DNA of 30,156 nt from the NCBI GenBank assembly GCA_947564305.1, contig CANOBT010000061.1:1-30156 (forward strand), read 5' to 3'. The translations under genes were made by a program, and so were the position numbers. Positions 1-8,318 of the stretch are shown piece by piece; the first letter of the stretch is position 1, and every line of letters begins with the position of its first letter. Origin of the DNA: an uncultured Lachnospiraceae bacterium. GTDB taxonomy: Bacteria > Bacillota_A > Clostridia > Lachnospirales > Lachnospiraceae. Under the pieces are notes generated by a model. The model was not told the DNA's origin, did no database searches, and worked only from the letters and a program-made list of their open reading frames with translations.

Positions 1-56
1 AAGTTCATGATTGGATGAGCGTGTCTACCAACTGCCGTAACAGTTGACTACAAGTC
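1..56 (+). promoter_or_regulatory. Purine-class riboswitch aptamer, 5' side cut by window edge
   Basis: The core of a purine aptamer is visible. P2 can pair GTTCAT (3-8) with ATGAGC (15-20) around loop GATTGG. J2/3 reads GTGTCTACC (21-29). P3 pairs CAACTG (29-34) with CAGTTG (41-46) around loop CCGTAA. The 3' junction is GACTAC (46-51), where the C at 48 matches the ligand-pairing base of guanine-type aptamers. The 5' strand of P1 and J1/2 would lie before base 1. Both loops are one base shorter than the usual seven, so this may be a variant subclass. The next gene downstream is an 8-oxoguanine deaminase homologue, which fits a purine ligand. The ligand itself cannot be read from the sequence. 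Confidence 0.68.
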
Positions 57-77
57 TCTGGATTTCCAGGGATTTTT
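56..77 (+). terminator. Terminator hairpin after the purine aptamer
   Basis: CTCTGG (56-61) pairs with CCAGGG (66-71), including one G-U pair, around loop ATTT. ATTTTT follows. It begins where the 3' strand of riboswitch stem P1 would end, the usual place for an expression platform that switches between terminator and antiterminator. The stem is short, so termination may be partial. Confidence 0.5.
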
Positions 78-422
78 AGTTGATTGTTATGGCAGTTTTT
101 ATTTTTTCACCATGGAAAGCATTTCACAAAATAGTCTGTACCATTTATTTTGCGGATTTCCCAAATTGCCGGCAGGAAAATATTTCAGACATGGTATCTG
201 TTTTTTCGAAGATACATCGTATCTGGTCAATATTCTCACAGATACGACCGCATATTCTTTCGCGCGCAGAATATCGCGGATAATTCATATCATAATTCAT
301 GCAGCTTATCCGGTCAGTTCACACTGACATAATTTCACCCAGGTAAAACAAAACTATCCGGAAAACCTGTCACCGGAAACTTTTCCGGATACGATTCAAA
401 AAATAGATTTGGAGGATAAATT
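78..422 (+). promoter_or_regulatory. Structured leader of the deaminase gene
   Basis: I see no convincing gene here; the short open frames lack ribosome binding sites. The stretch is rich in inverted repeats. GTATCT (194-199, 219-224) and AGATAC (210-215, 240-245) alternate, so several hairpins are mutually exclusive. ATATTCT (252-258) pairs with AGAATAT (268-274). TAATTCAT is directly repeated (281-288, 293-300). GTCAGT (313-318) pairs with ACTGAC (323-328). ATCCGGAAAA (356-365) pairs with TTTTCCGGAT (381-390), with a competing CCGGAA copy at 373-378. The deaminase ribosome binding site GGAGG is at 411-415. This could be a long mRNA leader or could hold a second promoter. Confidence 0.4.
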
Positions 423-1781
423 ATGAGTAGTCTATTGATAAAAAATGCTTCTGCCATTGTCACCTGTGATGAGCAGGATTCCGTATTGGAAAATTCCAAC
501 ATTCTAATTCAGGACGGTGTCATTACATACATAGGCAGTGCGCATCAGACAGCGGACGAAACGATTGATGCTGATGGTTGTATCGTGTACCCCGGCTTGA
601 TCAACACCCATCACCATCTCTACCAGACATTCAGCCGAAACCTGCCTCAGGTACAGAATATGGAACTTTTTGACTGGCTGACCACGCTGTATGAGATCTG
701 GAAAAATCTGGACAGCGATATCATTTACCAGAGTTCCGTCACAGGCATGGGTGAATTATTAAAGACAGGCTGTACGACCTGTTTTGATCATCACTATGTA
801 TTTCCCGGCGGAAATTCCGGAGCACTTCTGGAATCTCAGTTTGCCGCGGCAAAAGAGCTCGGAATCCGTATGTATGCGTCCAGGGGGAGCATGGACTTAA
901 GCAAAAAAGACGGCGGCCTTCCGCCCGACAGCGTTGTGCAGACCGTAGATGAAATTCTGAGGGATTCCCGCAGCGCAGTAGAGAAATATCATGATCCGGC
1001 GCCATTTTCCATGAAAATGGTTGCGTTGGCTCCCTGCTCTCCATTCAGCGCAGGCGAAGAGTTGTACCGCCAGTCTGCTATACTGGCAAGAAATCTTGGA
1101 GTACGCCTTCATACTCACCTGTGTGAAACCATAGATGAAGAGAATTATGTACTGGAGAAATATGGGAAACGTCCCCTGGCTTATATGGAAGATATGGACT
1201 GGATTGGAAATGATGTGTGGTATGCCCATGGAATCCATTTTAATGACGAAGAATTAAAGCTTCTGGCCCAGACCGGAACCGGTGTTGCACACTGTCCTAT
1301 CTCCAACATGAAACTGTCTTCCGGCATCTGCCGTATCCCGGATATGCTGAGACTGGGCGTTCCGGTCGGACTTGCAGTAGACGGCAGCGCAAGCAACGAT
1401 GGTTCCAATCTTCTGGAAGAACTGCGCGTGGCCTTTCTGCTGCATCGTCTGAATTCCAGTAAGCTTGCGCCAAGCGGCTATGACCTGTTAAAAATCGCCA
1501 CCAATGGCAGTGCAAAAGTACTGGGACGCAATGACATCGGCAGTCTGGAAGCAGGAAAGGCCGGTGACCTGTTCCTAATCCGCCGGAACCGTCTGGATCT
1601 GGTAGGCGCCGATCTGGATGTAAAATCCATGCTCGGCACAGTAGGCATCAAAGGTGCTGTGGACTATACTGTCGTGAACGGCAAGGTTGTCGTAAAGAAC
1701 GGGGAACTTGTGGGAGTCGAGGAAGAGAAGGAGATAGAAAAGGGCAGAAAGCTTGTCAATGATTACCTAAACAGGATCTGA
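423..1781 (+). CDS. 8-oxoguanine deaminase-type amidohydrolase
   Basis: This 452-residue protein belongs to the metal-dependent amidohydrolase superfamily, TrzA/AtzB/guanine-deaminase branch. The family hydrolyses amino groups from purine- or triazine-like rings in the cytoplasm. The metal-binding segment INTHHHLYQTFSRNLP and the following LFDWLTTLYEIW and GCTTCFDHHY blocks are visible. So is the segment SRGSMDL...GGLPPDSVV, which I recognise from characterised bacterial 8-oxoguanine deaminases such as Pseudomonas Pa0142. Later metal ligands sit in HTHLCET and in AVDGSASNDGSN. Length is normal for the family. The ATG has GGAGG seven bases upstream. The gene stands alone behind a purine-type riboswitch, and a strong terminator follows. 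A hydroxyatrazine-type or other purine deaminase cannot be excluded. Confidence 0.85.
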   Translation: MSSLLIKNASAIVTCDEQDSVLENSNILIQDGVITYIGSAHQTADETIDADGCIVYPGLINTHHHLYQTFSRNLPQVQNMELFDWLTTLYEIWKNLDSDIIYQSSVTGMGELLKTGCTTCFDHHYVFPGGNSGALLESQFAAAKELGIRMYASRGSMDLSKKDGGLPPDSVVQTVDEILRDSRSAVEKYHDPAPFSMKMVALAPCSPFSAGEELYRQSAILARNLGVRLHTHLCETIDEENYVLEKYGKRPLAYMEDMDWIGNDVWYAHGIHFNDEELKLLAQTGTGVAHCPISNMKLSSGICRIPDMLRLGVPVGLAVDGSASNDGSNLLEELRVAFLLHRLNSSKLAPSGYDLLKIATNGSAKVLGRNDIGSLEAGKAGDLFLIRRNRLDLVGADLDVKSMLGTVGIKGAVDYTVVNGKVVVKNGELVGVEEEKEIEKGRKLVNDYLNRI

Positions 1782-1896
1782 TAGACCGTTTTTATCGGAT
1801 TCATACGAGGATGATTTATAATATGAGTGATGTCCAGGAGAAATAATAAATAACGAGACCGTGAGTTAGTTTATCAGTTAGATGGGTTACTAAGAT

Positions 1897-1948
1897 AAAA
1901 CGCAAAGGGGCAAGCCCGGGATATACCGTGCCTGCCCCTTTGCGTTTT
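1897..1948. terminator. Strong bidirectional terminator between convergent genes
   Basis: A perfect 16-bp stem pairs AAAACGCAAAGGGGCA (1897-1912) with TGCCCCTTTGCGTTTT (1933-1948). The loop adds further GC and CGG pairs with single mismatches. A runs on the left and T runs on the right let it act for the deaminase gene on the plus strand and the nucleoside hydrolase gene on the minus strand. Confidence 0.9.
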
Positions 1949-2007
1949 AGTTTTGTCCCAAGGACTTTCGGACTTAGAATATAGTTGACTAGTTTGCGAA
2001 GCAGATT

Positions 2008-2931
2008 TTAAATGCGTGCAAAGTTGATTGCCAGTTTTGCAAAAAAGTCTTCCAGAGTCAATCTGGCATCCAGATATTTATACACCCTGATTTCCCGGTT
2101 ATCCTGCCCGTGGATATAAGTCGTATCCTCCGCAATCCTTGGAGCAGGCACCAGGTCATAGCTGACCTTTTCCAGTTCTTCCATCAGTACGGCAATGGTT
2201 CCCTGGTCACCAAGTCCCCAGATTTCTCCGTGGGGCCATGCCATCTCGTATTTCGCCGCAAACTCATTAAACTCTACCATCTGCTTAAAGAGATATTCTC
2301 CGATTTTTCCGCAGGGACGGACTTTCAACTGCAGTTCCGCCAGGGATACCGCCATAACTTTATATAAGCTCTTAGGCACCTGCCAGAGCGGCGCTTTGGA
2401 AGAAAAGATTACATTTGCCGCATGCACATCCATCATCAGGTTAAACTCAAATCCACCCTCCGGATAATCGCCGCCCCCAATCCAGATGATTGTCATCCTC
2501 TCTGCAATCTCCGGCTTCATGAGAAGGGCGGAAGCCACATCTGTCACTGCCCCCTGGCAGGCAACATACAGGGGGCGCTTGTCTTCTTTCATAGCTTCCT
2601 CAATAATAAATCTTGCTCCTTCGGAATCAATGGGCGTCTGTTCATCCTTCATTCCCGTAGCAGCTCCCATCAATACCGGGTATTTCCCTTCCAGTCCCAT
2701 CAGGTCCAGAACCTTCACAATCTCATCATAGCTTGCTTTCGCTGTCCCTTCTTCACCGTAACTCTGCGGATTCTTCCAGAAATGCCCTGCCACAATCCCC
2801 TTTACATCAAATCGCGGCGTCATCAGATGATGTGCTACTGCAAACTGGTCATCAGCCTCATTTTTGCAGTCTGTATGCACAATCACGCGCACTTTTTTGT
2901 TTTCTGGTACCGTATACTCATAATTCCACAT
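2008..2931 (-). CDS. Nucleoside hydrolase-like protein (IUNH family)
   Basis: This 307-residue protein resembles inosine/uridine-preferring nucleoside hydrolases, which cleave ribonucleosides to ribose and a base using a bound calcium ion. The N-terminal metal loop reads HTDCKNEADDQFA, where the usual pattern is DxDxxxDD. The first Asp is therefore replaced by His, so the substrate may differ from classical enzymes. A mid-protein IIWIGGGDYPEGGFEFN block matches the family segment that contributes Asn contacts. There is no signal peptide. It has its own promoter and a GGAGG ribosome binding site about ten bases upstream of the ATG. It converges with the purine deaminase gene, which suggests, without proof, a purine or nucleoside salvage neighbourhood. 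A related ribose-containing substrate is possible. Confidence 0.75.
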   Translation of the reverse strand: MWNYEYTVPENKKVRVIVHTDCKNEADDQFAVAHHLMTPRFDVKGIVAGHFWKNPQSYGEEGTAKASYDEIVKVLDLMGLEGKYPVLMGAATGMKDEQTPIDSEGARFIIEEAMKEDKRPLYVACQGAVTDVASALLMKPEIAERMTIIWIGGGDYPEGGFEFNLMMDVHAANVIFSSKAPLWQVPKSLYKVMAVSLAELQLKVRPCGKIGEYLFKQMVEFNEFAAKYEMAWPHGEIWGLGDQGTIAVLMEELEKVSYDLVPAPRIAEDTTYIHGQDNREIRVYKYLDARLTLEDFFAKLAINFARI

Positions 2932-3018
2932 AATAAAACAGCCTCCACCTTTTAGATTTTTCCATCCTGATTGACTGAATACCCATCAGAAATGTAATTG
3001 CCTCTGTGCAATGAACCT

Positions 3019-3047
3019 ATTATATATTGAAAATACATAAATGTAAA
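3019..3047 (-). promoter_or_regulatory. Sigma-A-type promoter of the nucleoside hydrolase gene
   Basis: On the minus strand, TTTACA (3047-3042) is followed by a 17-base spacer and TATAAT (3024-3019). This matches the vegetative consensus closely and lies 88 bases upstream of the ATG. Confidence 0.75.
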
Positions 3048-3077
3048 GACTAAATTTTTACAATTCAGGACATCTGG

Positions 3078-3140
3078 CAGGCCTCGGTTACTGTTCACGG
3101 GGCTGTACGGTCGGTTAGACCGTGAACTGTGACGGGCCTG
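3078..3140. repeat. REP-like long palindrome
   Basis: CAGGCC (3078-3083) pairs with GGCCTG (3135-3140). GTTCACGG (3093-3100) pairs with CCGTGAAC (3120-3127), and mismatched pairs join the two blocks. An alternative inner hairpin, ACGGTC (3107-3112) with GACCGT (3118-3123), competes with the GTTCACGG stem. There is no T run on either side, so it is not a normal intrinsic terminator. It sits between the 3' end of the GH3 gene and the promoter of the next gene, and may act as a 3' mRNA stabiliser or be a dispersed genome repeat. Confidence 0.6.
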
Positions 3141-3157
3141 TTTCTGAATAGTTATTA

Positions 3158-5440
3158 TTATGAATTCATCTTATGAACTATCCTCTGAACCTGCTGTACT
3201 GTCATCGTCCCTTGTCCCAAATCTACATCTGCAAACTGTCCAAATGGAATCGCCCTGGCCAAAGGAAGCAGTTGATTCTTCTTTTCATCAAAGAAATCTC
3301 TCATTGTCTCATTTTCTTCCGCCATCGCTTCCGGAAAATCCGGTGACGCGGTGAAATGTCCTACCTGCATCTGAGGACTGAAATATTTTACCTTCTCCTC
3401 TGATTCAACATTTACCGATGCACTCAGAAGGATTTCTCTTGAGCTGCGCCCTACCATAATCTCAAAACTGCCGCCTTCTACGACCCATTTATGCAGTGCC
3501 GGCGTATAGTATTCAAAAGCATGACGCCCCAGAGTGATGGAAACCTCCTGTTCTTCTCCCGGCGCCAGACGCACTTTCTGGAATCCCCTCAATTCCTTCA
3601 CCGGGCGGTGCATGGTGGATTCCACATCATGTACATAAACCTGAGCAACATCAGAACCTGCACGGGAACCTGTATTTTTCACACGGAAAGATACGGTCAA
3701 TGTATCATCTGCCCCCATGTTCTCCTTATCCAACCGGATATCACTGTATTCAAAAGTAGTGTAGGACAGCCCATATCCGAACGGATATGCCACATCCAGT
3801 TTTTTCGCGTCATACCAACGGTAGCCGATATAAATTCCTTCCCCATAAACCACATTGGGAACCGTATCCGGATAGCATGGGAAATTCAGGTAAGACGGTG
3901 TATCCTCCAGACGGCAGGGATAAGTCTCCGGAAGGCGTCCGCCCGGCTCTGCCAGCCCAAACAGAATTTCTACGATTGCGCTTCCCATAGCCTCTCCGGC
4001 ATATCCGCCCTGAATCACGGCCCTGACCCGTTTATTGTAAGCGGAAATATCTACCGGTGCACCTGTATTTACTACCAAAATCACATTTTGATTGACTTCC
4101 AGAACAGCTTCCAGAAGATCGCGCTGGCTCTTTGGAAGAAACAGATCTGTACGGTCATAGCCTTCGCTTTCAATACCATAAGGATATCCGGTAAACATAA
4201 TAATCTGATCCGCATTTTTTGCTGTTTCTACAGCCTCTGCCAGAAGGTCCTCTCTCGGAGTATCCTCCGGAGGGAATCCGGCATTAATCTGATAACCTGC
4301 AGCATAGGAAAGCTTCTCCTCCCCTGTCAGTTTTACAATCTCGTCATAAGTAATATCCAGTGTATGGCCGTTCATATGACCCGAACCTCCGCCCATATAG
4401 CATGGACTTTTAGCAAATGCACCAATCACCGCCAGATTTTCCACCTGTTCAGCCGAAAGCGGCAGTACACCGTCGTTCTCCAGAAGAACCGTTCCTTCCA
4501 GTGCCGCCCTCTTAGCCAGTGCATGATGAGCCGCCAAATCCAGCTCCGGCACCTCATATCCGTCATGAATCTTATAGAAGCAGTCCACCACATGATACGC
4601 GATAGTATCCAACTCTTCTTCCGAAATCTCACCATTATTGACTGCGTCCCGGAGCAGATGTACATGGTTGCTCTCTTCTGCCAGTTCCACGTCCAGTCCG
4701 CATTTATGACCTTCTACCTTATCCTCTTTATAGTGAACAGCAAATGCGTCTGACATTACCAGTCCATTGTATCCCCATTCCTTGCGGAGCTTATCCATAA
4801 TTTCCGGATTCTGGTGAACCCATTTGCCATTTACACGGTTATAGCAGCTCATGATCGTCCACGGGTCCGATTTTTCCAGAATCAACTGGAATACCCGAAG
4901 GTACAGTTCATTCAATGTACGCTCATCCACAACCGCATTGGTCGTCATACGCTCATACTCCTGGTTATTGCATACAAAATGCTTCAGGTTTGCCGCCACA
5001 CGCTGGCTCTGCACACCATTGATATAATTTGCGCCCAGTTCCGAGGAAAGTACCGGGTCCTCCGAATAATATTCAAAATTACGTCCGCCTAATGGACTTC
5101 TCTTCATATTGACGCCTGGACGGAGCAGAATGTCCACCTGTTGGTTTTTACATTCCTTTCCCATCGCCGCACCAATCTCATGTGCAAGCTCAGGGTCCCA
5201 GGACGCCCCCTGGGCAGCCGCCTGCGGGAAACAGGTCCCCCAGAATTTTTCTTCCATCTCTTCGCGCGGGATGCGGAAATAATCACACCAGCCGCCGGAT
5301 GGATTGTCACAGCTCCGATATGCAATGCCGAACCGCGGCAGATTTCCAAAACGGTCTTCATGCAATGCACAGCATCGAATCTTCTCATCCAGTGTCAGAG
5401 AATCTACAATCTCCCGAATTTCTTTTTCCGTTTTTGCCAT
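3158..5440 (-). CDS. GH3 family beta-glucosidase
   Basis: This 760-residue glycoside hydrolase family 3 protein probably releases beta-linked glucose (or xylose) from oligosaccharide ends. The N-terminal TIM barrel contains the KHF motif at residues 153-155 and the nucleophile motif GLVMSDAFAVH with Asp231. The usual residue after SD is Trp; here it is Ala. The second alpha/beta domain covers roughly residues 310-530 and a fibronectin-III-like domain lies near 570-680. No signal peptide is present, so it is cytoplasmic. The ATG follows AGGAGG. It is the last gene of the symporter-GH5-GH3 operon, 40 bases after GH5, so it likely finishes degradation of the imported sugar. Exact linkage specificity is unknown. 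Confidence 0.92.
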   Translation of the reverse strand: MAKTEKEIREIVDSLTLDEKIRCCALHEDRFGNLPRFGIAYRSCDNPSGGWCDYFRIPREEMEEKFWGTCFPQAAAQGASWDPELAHEIGAAMGKECKNQQVDILLRPGVNMKRSPLGGRNFEYYSEDPVLSSELGANYINGVQSQRVAANLKHFVCNNQEYERMTTNAVVDERTLNELYLRVFQLILEKSDPWTIMSCYNRVNGKWVHQNPEIMDKLRKEWGYNGLVMSDAFAVHYKEDKVEGHKCGLDVELAEESNHVHLLRDAVNNGEISEEELDTIAYHVVDCFYKIHDGYEVPELDLAAHHALAKRAALEGTVLLENDGVLPLSAEQVENLAVIGAFAKSPCYMGGGSGHMNGHTLDITYDEIVKLTGEEKLSYAAGYQINAGFPPEDTPREDLLAEAVETAKNADQIIMFTGYPYGIESEGYDRTDLFLPKSQRDLLEAVLEVNQNVILVVNTGAPVDISAYNKRVRAVIQGGYAGEAMGSAIVEILFGLAEPGGRLPETYPCRLEDTPSYLNFPCYPDTVPNVVYGEGIYIGYRWYDAKKLDVAYPFGYGLSYTTFEYSDIRLDKENMGADDTLTVSFRVKNTGSRAGSDVAQVYVHDVESTMHRPVKELRGFQKVRLAPGEEQEVSITLGRHAFEYYTPALHKWVVEGGSFEIMVGRSSREILLSASVNVESEEKVKYFSPQMQVGHFTASPDFPEAMAEENETMRDFFDEKKNQLLPLARAIPFGQFADVDLGQGTMTVQQVQRIVHKMNS

Positions 5441-5480
5441 TGCTTTATTCCTCCTACTTTTTTATACAGAATTTCCTGCG

Positions 5481-6620
5481 TCAGGATAACTCTCCCTCGT
5501 ATTTCTCCGGCATCCATCCGTTGGAAATACATTTGCCGATATCCCAGCAATCCCAGTCCGGGTCGTCCAGATGGGTCTTATAGCACCAGTAGAACCATCC
5601 TTCACAGTGTTCAAATGCATCCAACTGTGCCTTTGCCAGTGCGCCATATACCCGTTTGCGCTCCTCCCGGCTTTCTTCCTTCAATCCCGGCTGTGCATTA
5701 AACAGACACCACTCTCCGCAGAATGTCGGTACTTTCGACTGGCCATAAGAAACCTCTGATACGAAACGTTCTCCTACATATTTCACATATTCCTCCACAT
5801 TCGGCTCGCACAGATGCATCCAGTCCGCCAGCATAATATATTGATGTGTATCCAGCATCACATTTTCAAAATCCTTCTGGTCTGCCAGCCAGTCCGCATA
5901 ATGGTGGATATCAAATGCATCATCAAACACAACTGTCTTCGATGTTGGAAGATATTTTCGGATGCGGAAATATGCCGTACGATAAAACTCCTCTAACCAT
6001 GCATGGTCGTAAGCCACGTTTTTCTTTGCAGCTTCTTTGTCCACTGCCGGATAACGTTCCAAAATATTGATACCGATTTCTTCCATCAGCTTTGCCAAGG
6101 CTCCATCAGAAGGCATTGGCTCATTAAGCACCTCAATTCCAAAGAGAGCCGGGTCCTGTCCATAACGCAGCGCCAAACGCTCCAATACACTCAGAGAAAT
6201 CTCCACCCGGTTCGGATGGTTGGACCACTGCACAATTCCGCAGATTCCGGCATTGTCGCTTCCATTCTGGCTTCCAGGCACCGTATGGAGGTCTAACAGG
6301 ACTTTAATTCCATACTGGTTCGCCCATTTCATCGCCTTATCTACATATTCTACGCAATGTACATAGGGGCCGATATCTTCAAATACAAAAAACGGAATCG
6401 GAATCCGTACCATATTGATTCCTTTTTCTGCAAGATATGCAAAATCACGACTGGTAATATAGTGGTCACGATGCGCTTTCAGCCGGGCACGTTTTTCATT
6501 TTCGCTGAGCTGAAGGCAAAGATATGCTTCGTCCTCGGCCGTTGTATCATTATACAATTCCGGACTCATCCATTTTTCAAGAACCAGCCAGTTTCCTAAA
6601 TTCACGCCTCTGATCTTCAT
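5481..6620 (-). CDS. GH5 glycoside hydrolase, exo-beta-1,3-glucanase-like
   Basis: This 379-residue family 5 glycoside hydrolase opens directly with MKIRGVNLGNWLVLEKWM, the start of the TIM barrel in fungal-type exo-beta-1,3-glucanases. The DLHTVPGSQNG stretch near residue 110 supports that subgroup. The acid/base is Glu167 in VLNEP and the nucleophile is Glu303 in FCGEW. No signal peptide is present, so it acts inside the cell on imported beta-glucosides. I chose the ATG at 6620 because AGGAAGGG lies just before it; a longer reading with 12 extra lysine-rich residues has no such site. It lies between the symporter and the GH3 gene in one operon. Other beta-glucan linkages remain possible. 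Confidence 0.88.
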   Translation of the reverse strand: MKIRGVNLGNWLVLEKWMSPELYNDTTAEDEAYLCLQLSENEKRARLKAHRDHYITSRDFAYLAEKGINMVRIPIPFFVFEDIGPYVHCVEYVDKAMKWANQYGIKVLLDLHTVPGSQNGSDNAGICGIVQWSNHPNRVEISLSVLERLALRYGQDPALFGIEVLNEPMPSDGALAKLMEEIGINILERYPAVDKEAAKKNVAYDHAWLEEFYRTAYFRIRKYLPTSKTVVFDDAFDIHHYADWLADQKDFENVMLDTHQYIMLADWMHLCEPNVEEYVKYVGERFVSEVSYGQSKVPTFCGEWCLFNAQPGLKEESREERKRVYGALAKAQLDAFEHCEGWFYWCYKTHLDDPDWDCWDIGKCISNGWMPEKYEGELS

Positions 6621-6670
6621 GAAGCTTCCCTTCCTTTTCTTAGTTTTCTTAACCACTGCTTTATTTTTTT

Positions 6671-6707
6671 ACAGCCACATGAGTATTTTGAAATCTCATG
6701 CGGCTGT
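6671..6707 (-). other. Intercistronic stem-loop between symporter and GH5 genes
   Basis: ACAGCCACATGAG (6671-6683) pairs with CTCATGCGGCTGT (6695-6707), giving 13 pairs with one non-Watson-Crick position. In the direction of transcription it is followed by A residues, not T, so it is probably not a terminator. A role in protecting the upstream symporter mRNA or lowering downstream expression is inferred. Confidence 0.6.
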
Positions 6708-6729
6708 ATGATCACTCTCTTTTCGTTTT

Positions 6730-8163
6730 TTACTTCGCTTCTGCCTGACGTTTATCCAGTTCCGCACGAATCTCCGGATATCTCTTATCCAAGTCATACG
6801 GTATCAATACAACAATCGCGATAATTGTAGATACCAGAGACAATCCGCCGAATGCAAAGTTGATTGCCGTATGAGTCTGAGGGAACGCCTGTGCAATATT
6901 CTGACCTGCTGCCAAAGCGCTGTCCAATGCGTCTGCATCGTAAGCTCCCCATACCAGAAGAGCGGATACAATGGCTGATGCACTGGCACTGGCAAGTTTG
7001 TTCAGGAAACCTGAAATTGCTGTCTGCGTACCTGCCAGACTCTTGCCGCATTTCCACTCCGTATAATCGAAAATATCCGGCATCATAGAATAGAACATAC
7101 TGGAACGGAATCCAAACCCAAGTCCGATCAATCCCAAAGCTGCAGTTGCAATCGTTCCGTTAGAGGTAAAAAACAGAATTCCGTAACCAACCGCATCCAC
7201 GATTGCACCGAACTGCATCAATTTTACCTTATGTACACCCTTGCCATTTAAAACAGCCGCAAGCAGCATGGTCGGGATGGCAAGAATTGTCAACAGAGCC
7301 ATTGCGGTCGGCATTGCACTTACATCACCCACAATATAGCTGTAGTAGTACTGCATTGCGCCATACATCCCCAGATAGCCTACAAACAGGAAATATACTA
7401 ACAGTAATAGCATGATATAGTATTTATTTTTAAATACATTTTTCAGATCCTCTACAAAGGAAGACTTCACAACAGTCTTAGTAGGCGGGTTAATCTCTAC
7501 AGTGCTGAACACACATATGAACATAATCACAATAACCATAAGTCCCAGCACAATATTTGTATTTCTGTAGCCTGCGGCCAGGGCTGCACCTGTGGCCTCA
7601 GAAGAACCTGCAAAGTAGTAAACCATCGGAATGACAAACAGTGATGATGTAAGAGAACCCAGATTTGCAAAGACCATACGTGTCGTTGCAATATTGGTAC
7701 GCTCAGAAGGTGACGGCGATAACGCGGTAACAATCGGAGCCATCGGGATATTTACCAGTGTATAACCAAATGAAAAGATAACATATGTAATATATGCCCA
7801 AGCCAGTTTTGCACCTGCGCTCCATCCTGTCGGAACTGAAAACAGCAATACCATTCCGACTGCCAGAACCGGCGCACCAACCAGCATCCATGGACGGTAA
7901 CGGCCCATCTTTGTATCCGTACGGTCTACGAAAGAACCGACCATGTAATCTGTAAATGCATCAATAAATTTTGTTACGACAAACATAAATCCGGCAGCTC
8001 CGGCACTGATACCTGCACAGTTCGTATAATAAAACAGAAGATATGTATTTGCCAGCAGATAAGCAAGGTTGCAGGCATAATCGCTGATACCGAATCCGAT
8101 ACGCTGTCTCCATTTAAAACCAGTTGTCTGATAATAACTTGCCTCATGTTTTAATGTTTGCAT
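6730..8163 (-). CDS. GPH-family sugar:cation symporter (MelB type)
   Basis: This 477-residue membrane protein has about twelve hydrophobic segments. It carries the signature of the glycoside-pentoside-hexuronide:cation symporters, seen in KFIDAFTDYMVGSFVDRTDTKMGRYRPWM near residues 66-94, where the Asp pairs help bind the coupling cation. It should import a glycoside with Na+ or H+. It is the first gene of the operon with GH5 and GH3, so a beta-glucoside such as gentiobiose or laminari-oligosaccharide is a reasonable substrate, though this is inferred. The ATG has an AGGAG-type ribosome binding site. An AraC-family regulator lies 155 bases upstream on the same strand. Confidence 0.9.
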   Translation of the reverse strand: MQTLKHEASYYQTTGFKWRQRIGFGISDYACNLAYLLANTYLLFYYTNCAGISAGAAGFMFVVTKFIDAFTDYMVGSFVDRTDTKMGRYRPWMLVGAPVLAVGMVLLFSVPTGWSAGAKLAWAYITYVIFSFGYTLVNIPMAPIVTALSPSPSERTNIATTRMVFANLGSLTSSLFVIPMVYYFAGSSEATGAALAAGYRNTNIVLGLMVIVIMFICVFSTVEINPPTKTVVKSSFVEDLKNVFKNKYYIMLLLLVYFLFVGYLGMYGAMQYYYSYIVGDVSAMPTAMALLTILAIPTMLLAAVLNGKGVHKVKLMQFGAIVDAVGYGILFFTSNGTIATAALGLIGLGFGFRSSMFYSMMPDIFDYTEWKCGKSLAGTQTAISGFLNKLASASASAIVSALLVWGAYDADALDSALAAGQNIAQAFPQTHTAINFAFGGLSLVSTIIAIVVLIPYDLDKRYPEIRAELDKRQAEAK

Positions 8164-8190
8164 AATGATTTCTCCTCTTCCTTTTCATTT

Positions 8191-8230
8191 TGAAACGCGT
8201 TCCCTAATCACTTGTGATGGTGGTATTATA
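8191..8230 (-). promoter_or_regulatory. Probable promoter and operator of the symporter operon
   Basis: On the minus strand a perfect TATAAT (8230-8225) lies upstream of the symporter gene with no good -35 box at the proper distance, as expected for an activator-dependent promoter. Between it and the ribosome binding site is the near-palindrome GAAACGCGTTCC (8192-8203), a possible repressor or catabolite-control site. It matches the CcpA consensus only partly. Confidence 0.4.
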
Positions 8231-8318
8231 GCGCGTCTTTTAGATTTTCTATATCATTATCCAAACAATTATATCAAAATACAAACATTATATATGTCAT
8301 TTTTTTAACAGATACTTC

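Noticed and set aside
80..332. Three short overlapping plus-strand open frames in the deaminase leader
   Set aside because: None has a ribosome binding site or recognisable composition, and the stretch is better explained as structured leader.
3491..4753. 420-residue open frame antisense to the GH3 gene
   Set aside because: It lies wholly opposite a well-supported GH3 catalytic domain and its Cys/His/Ile-rich product resembles no protein; it is a codon-bias shadow.
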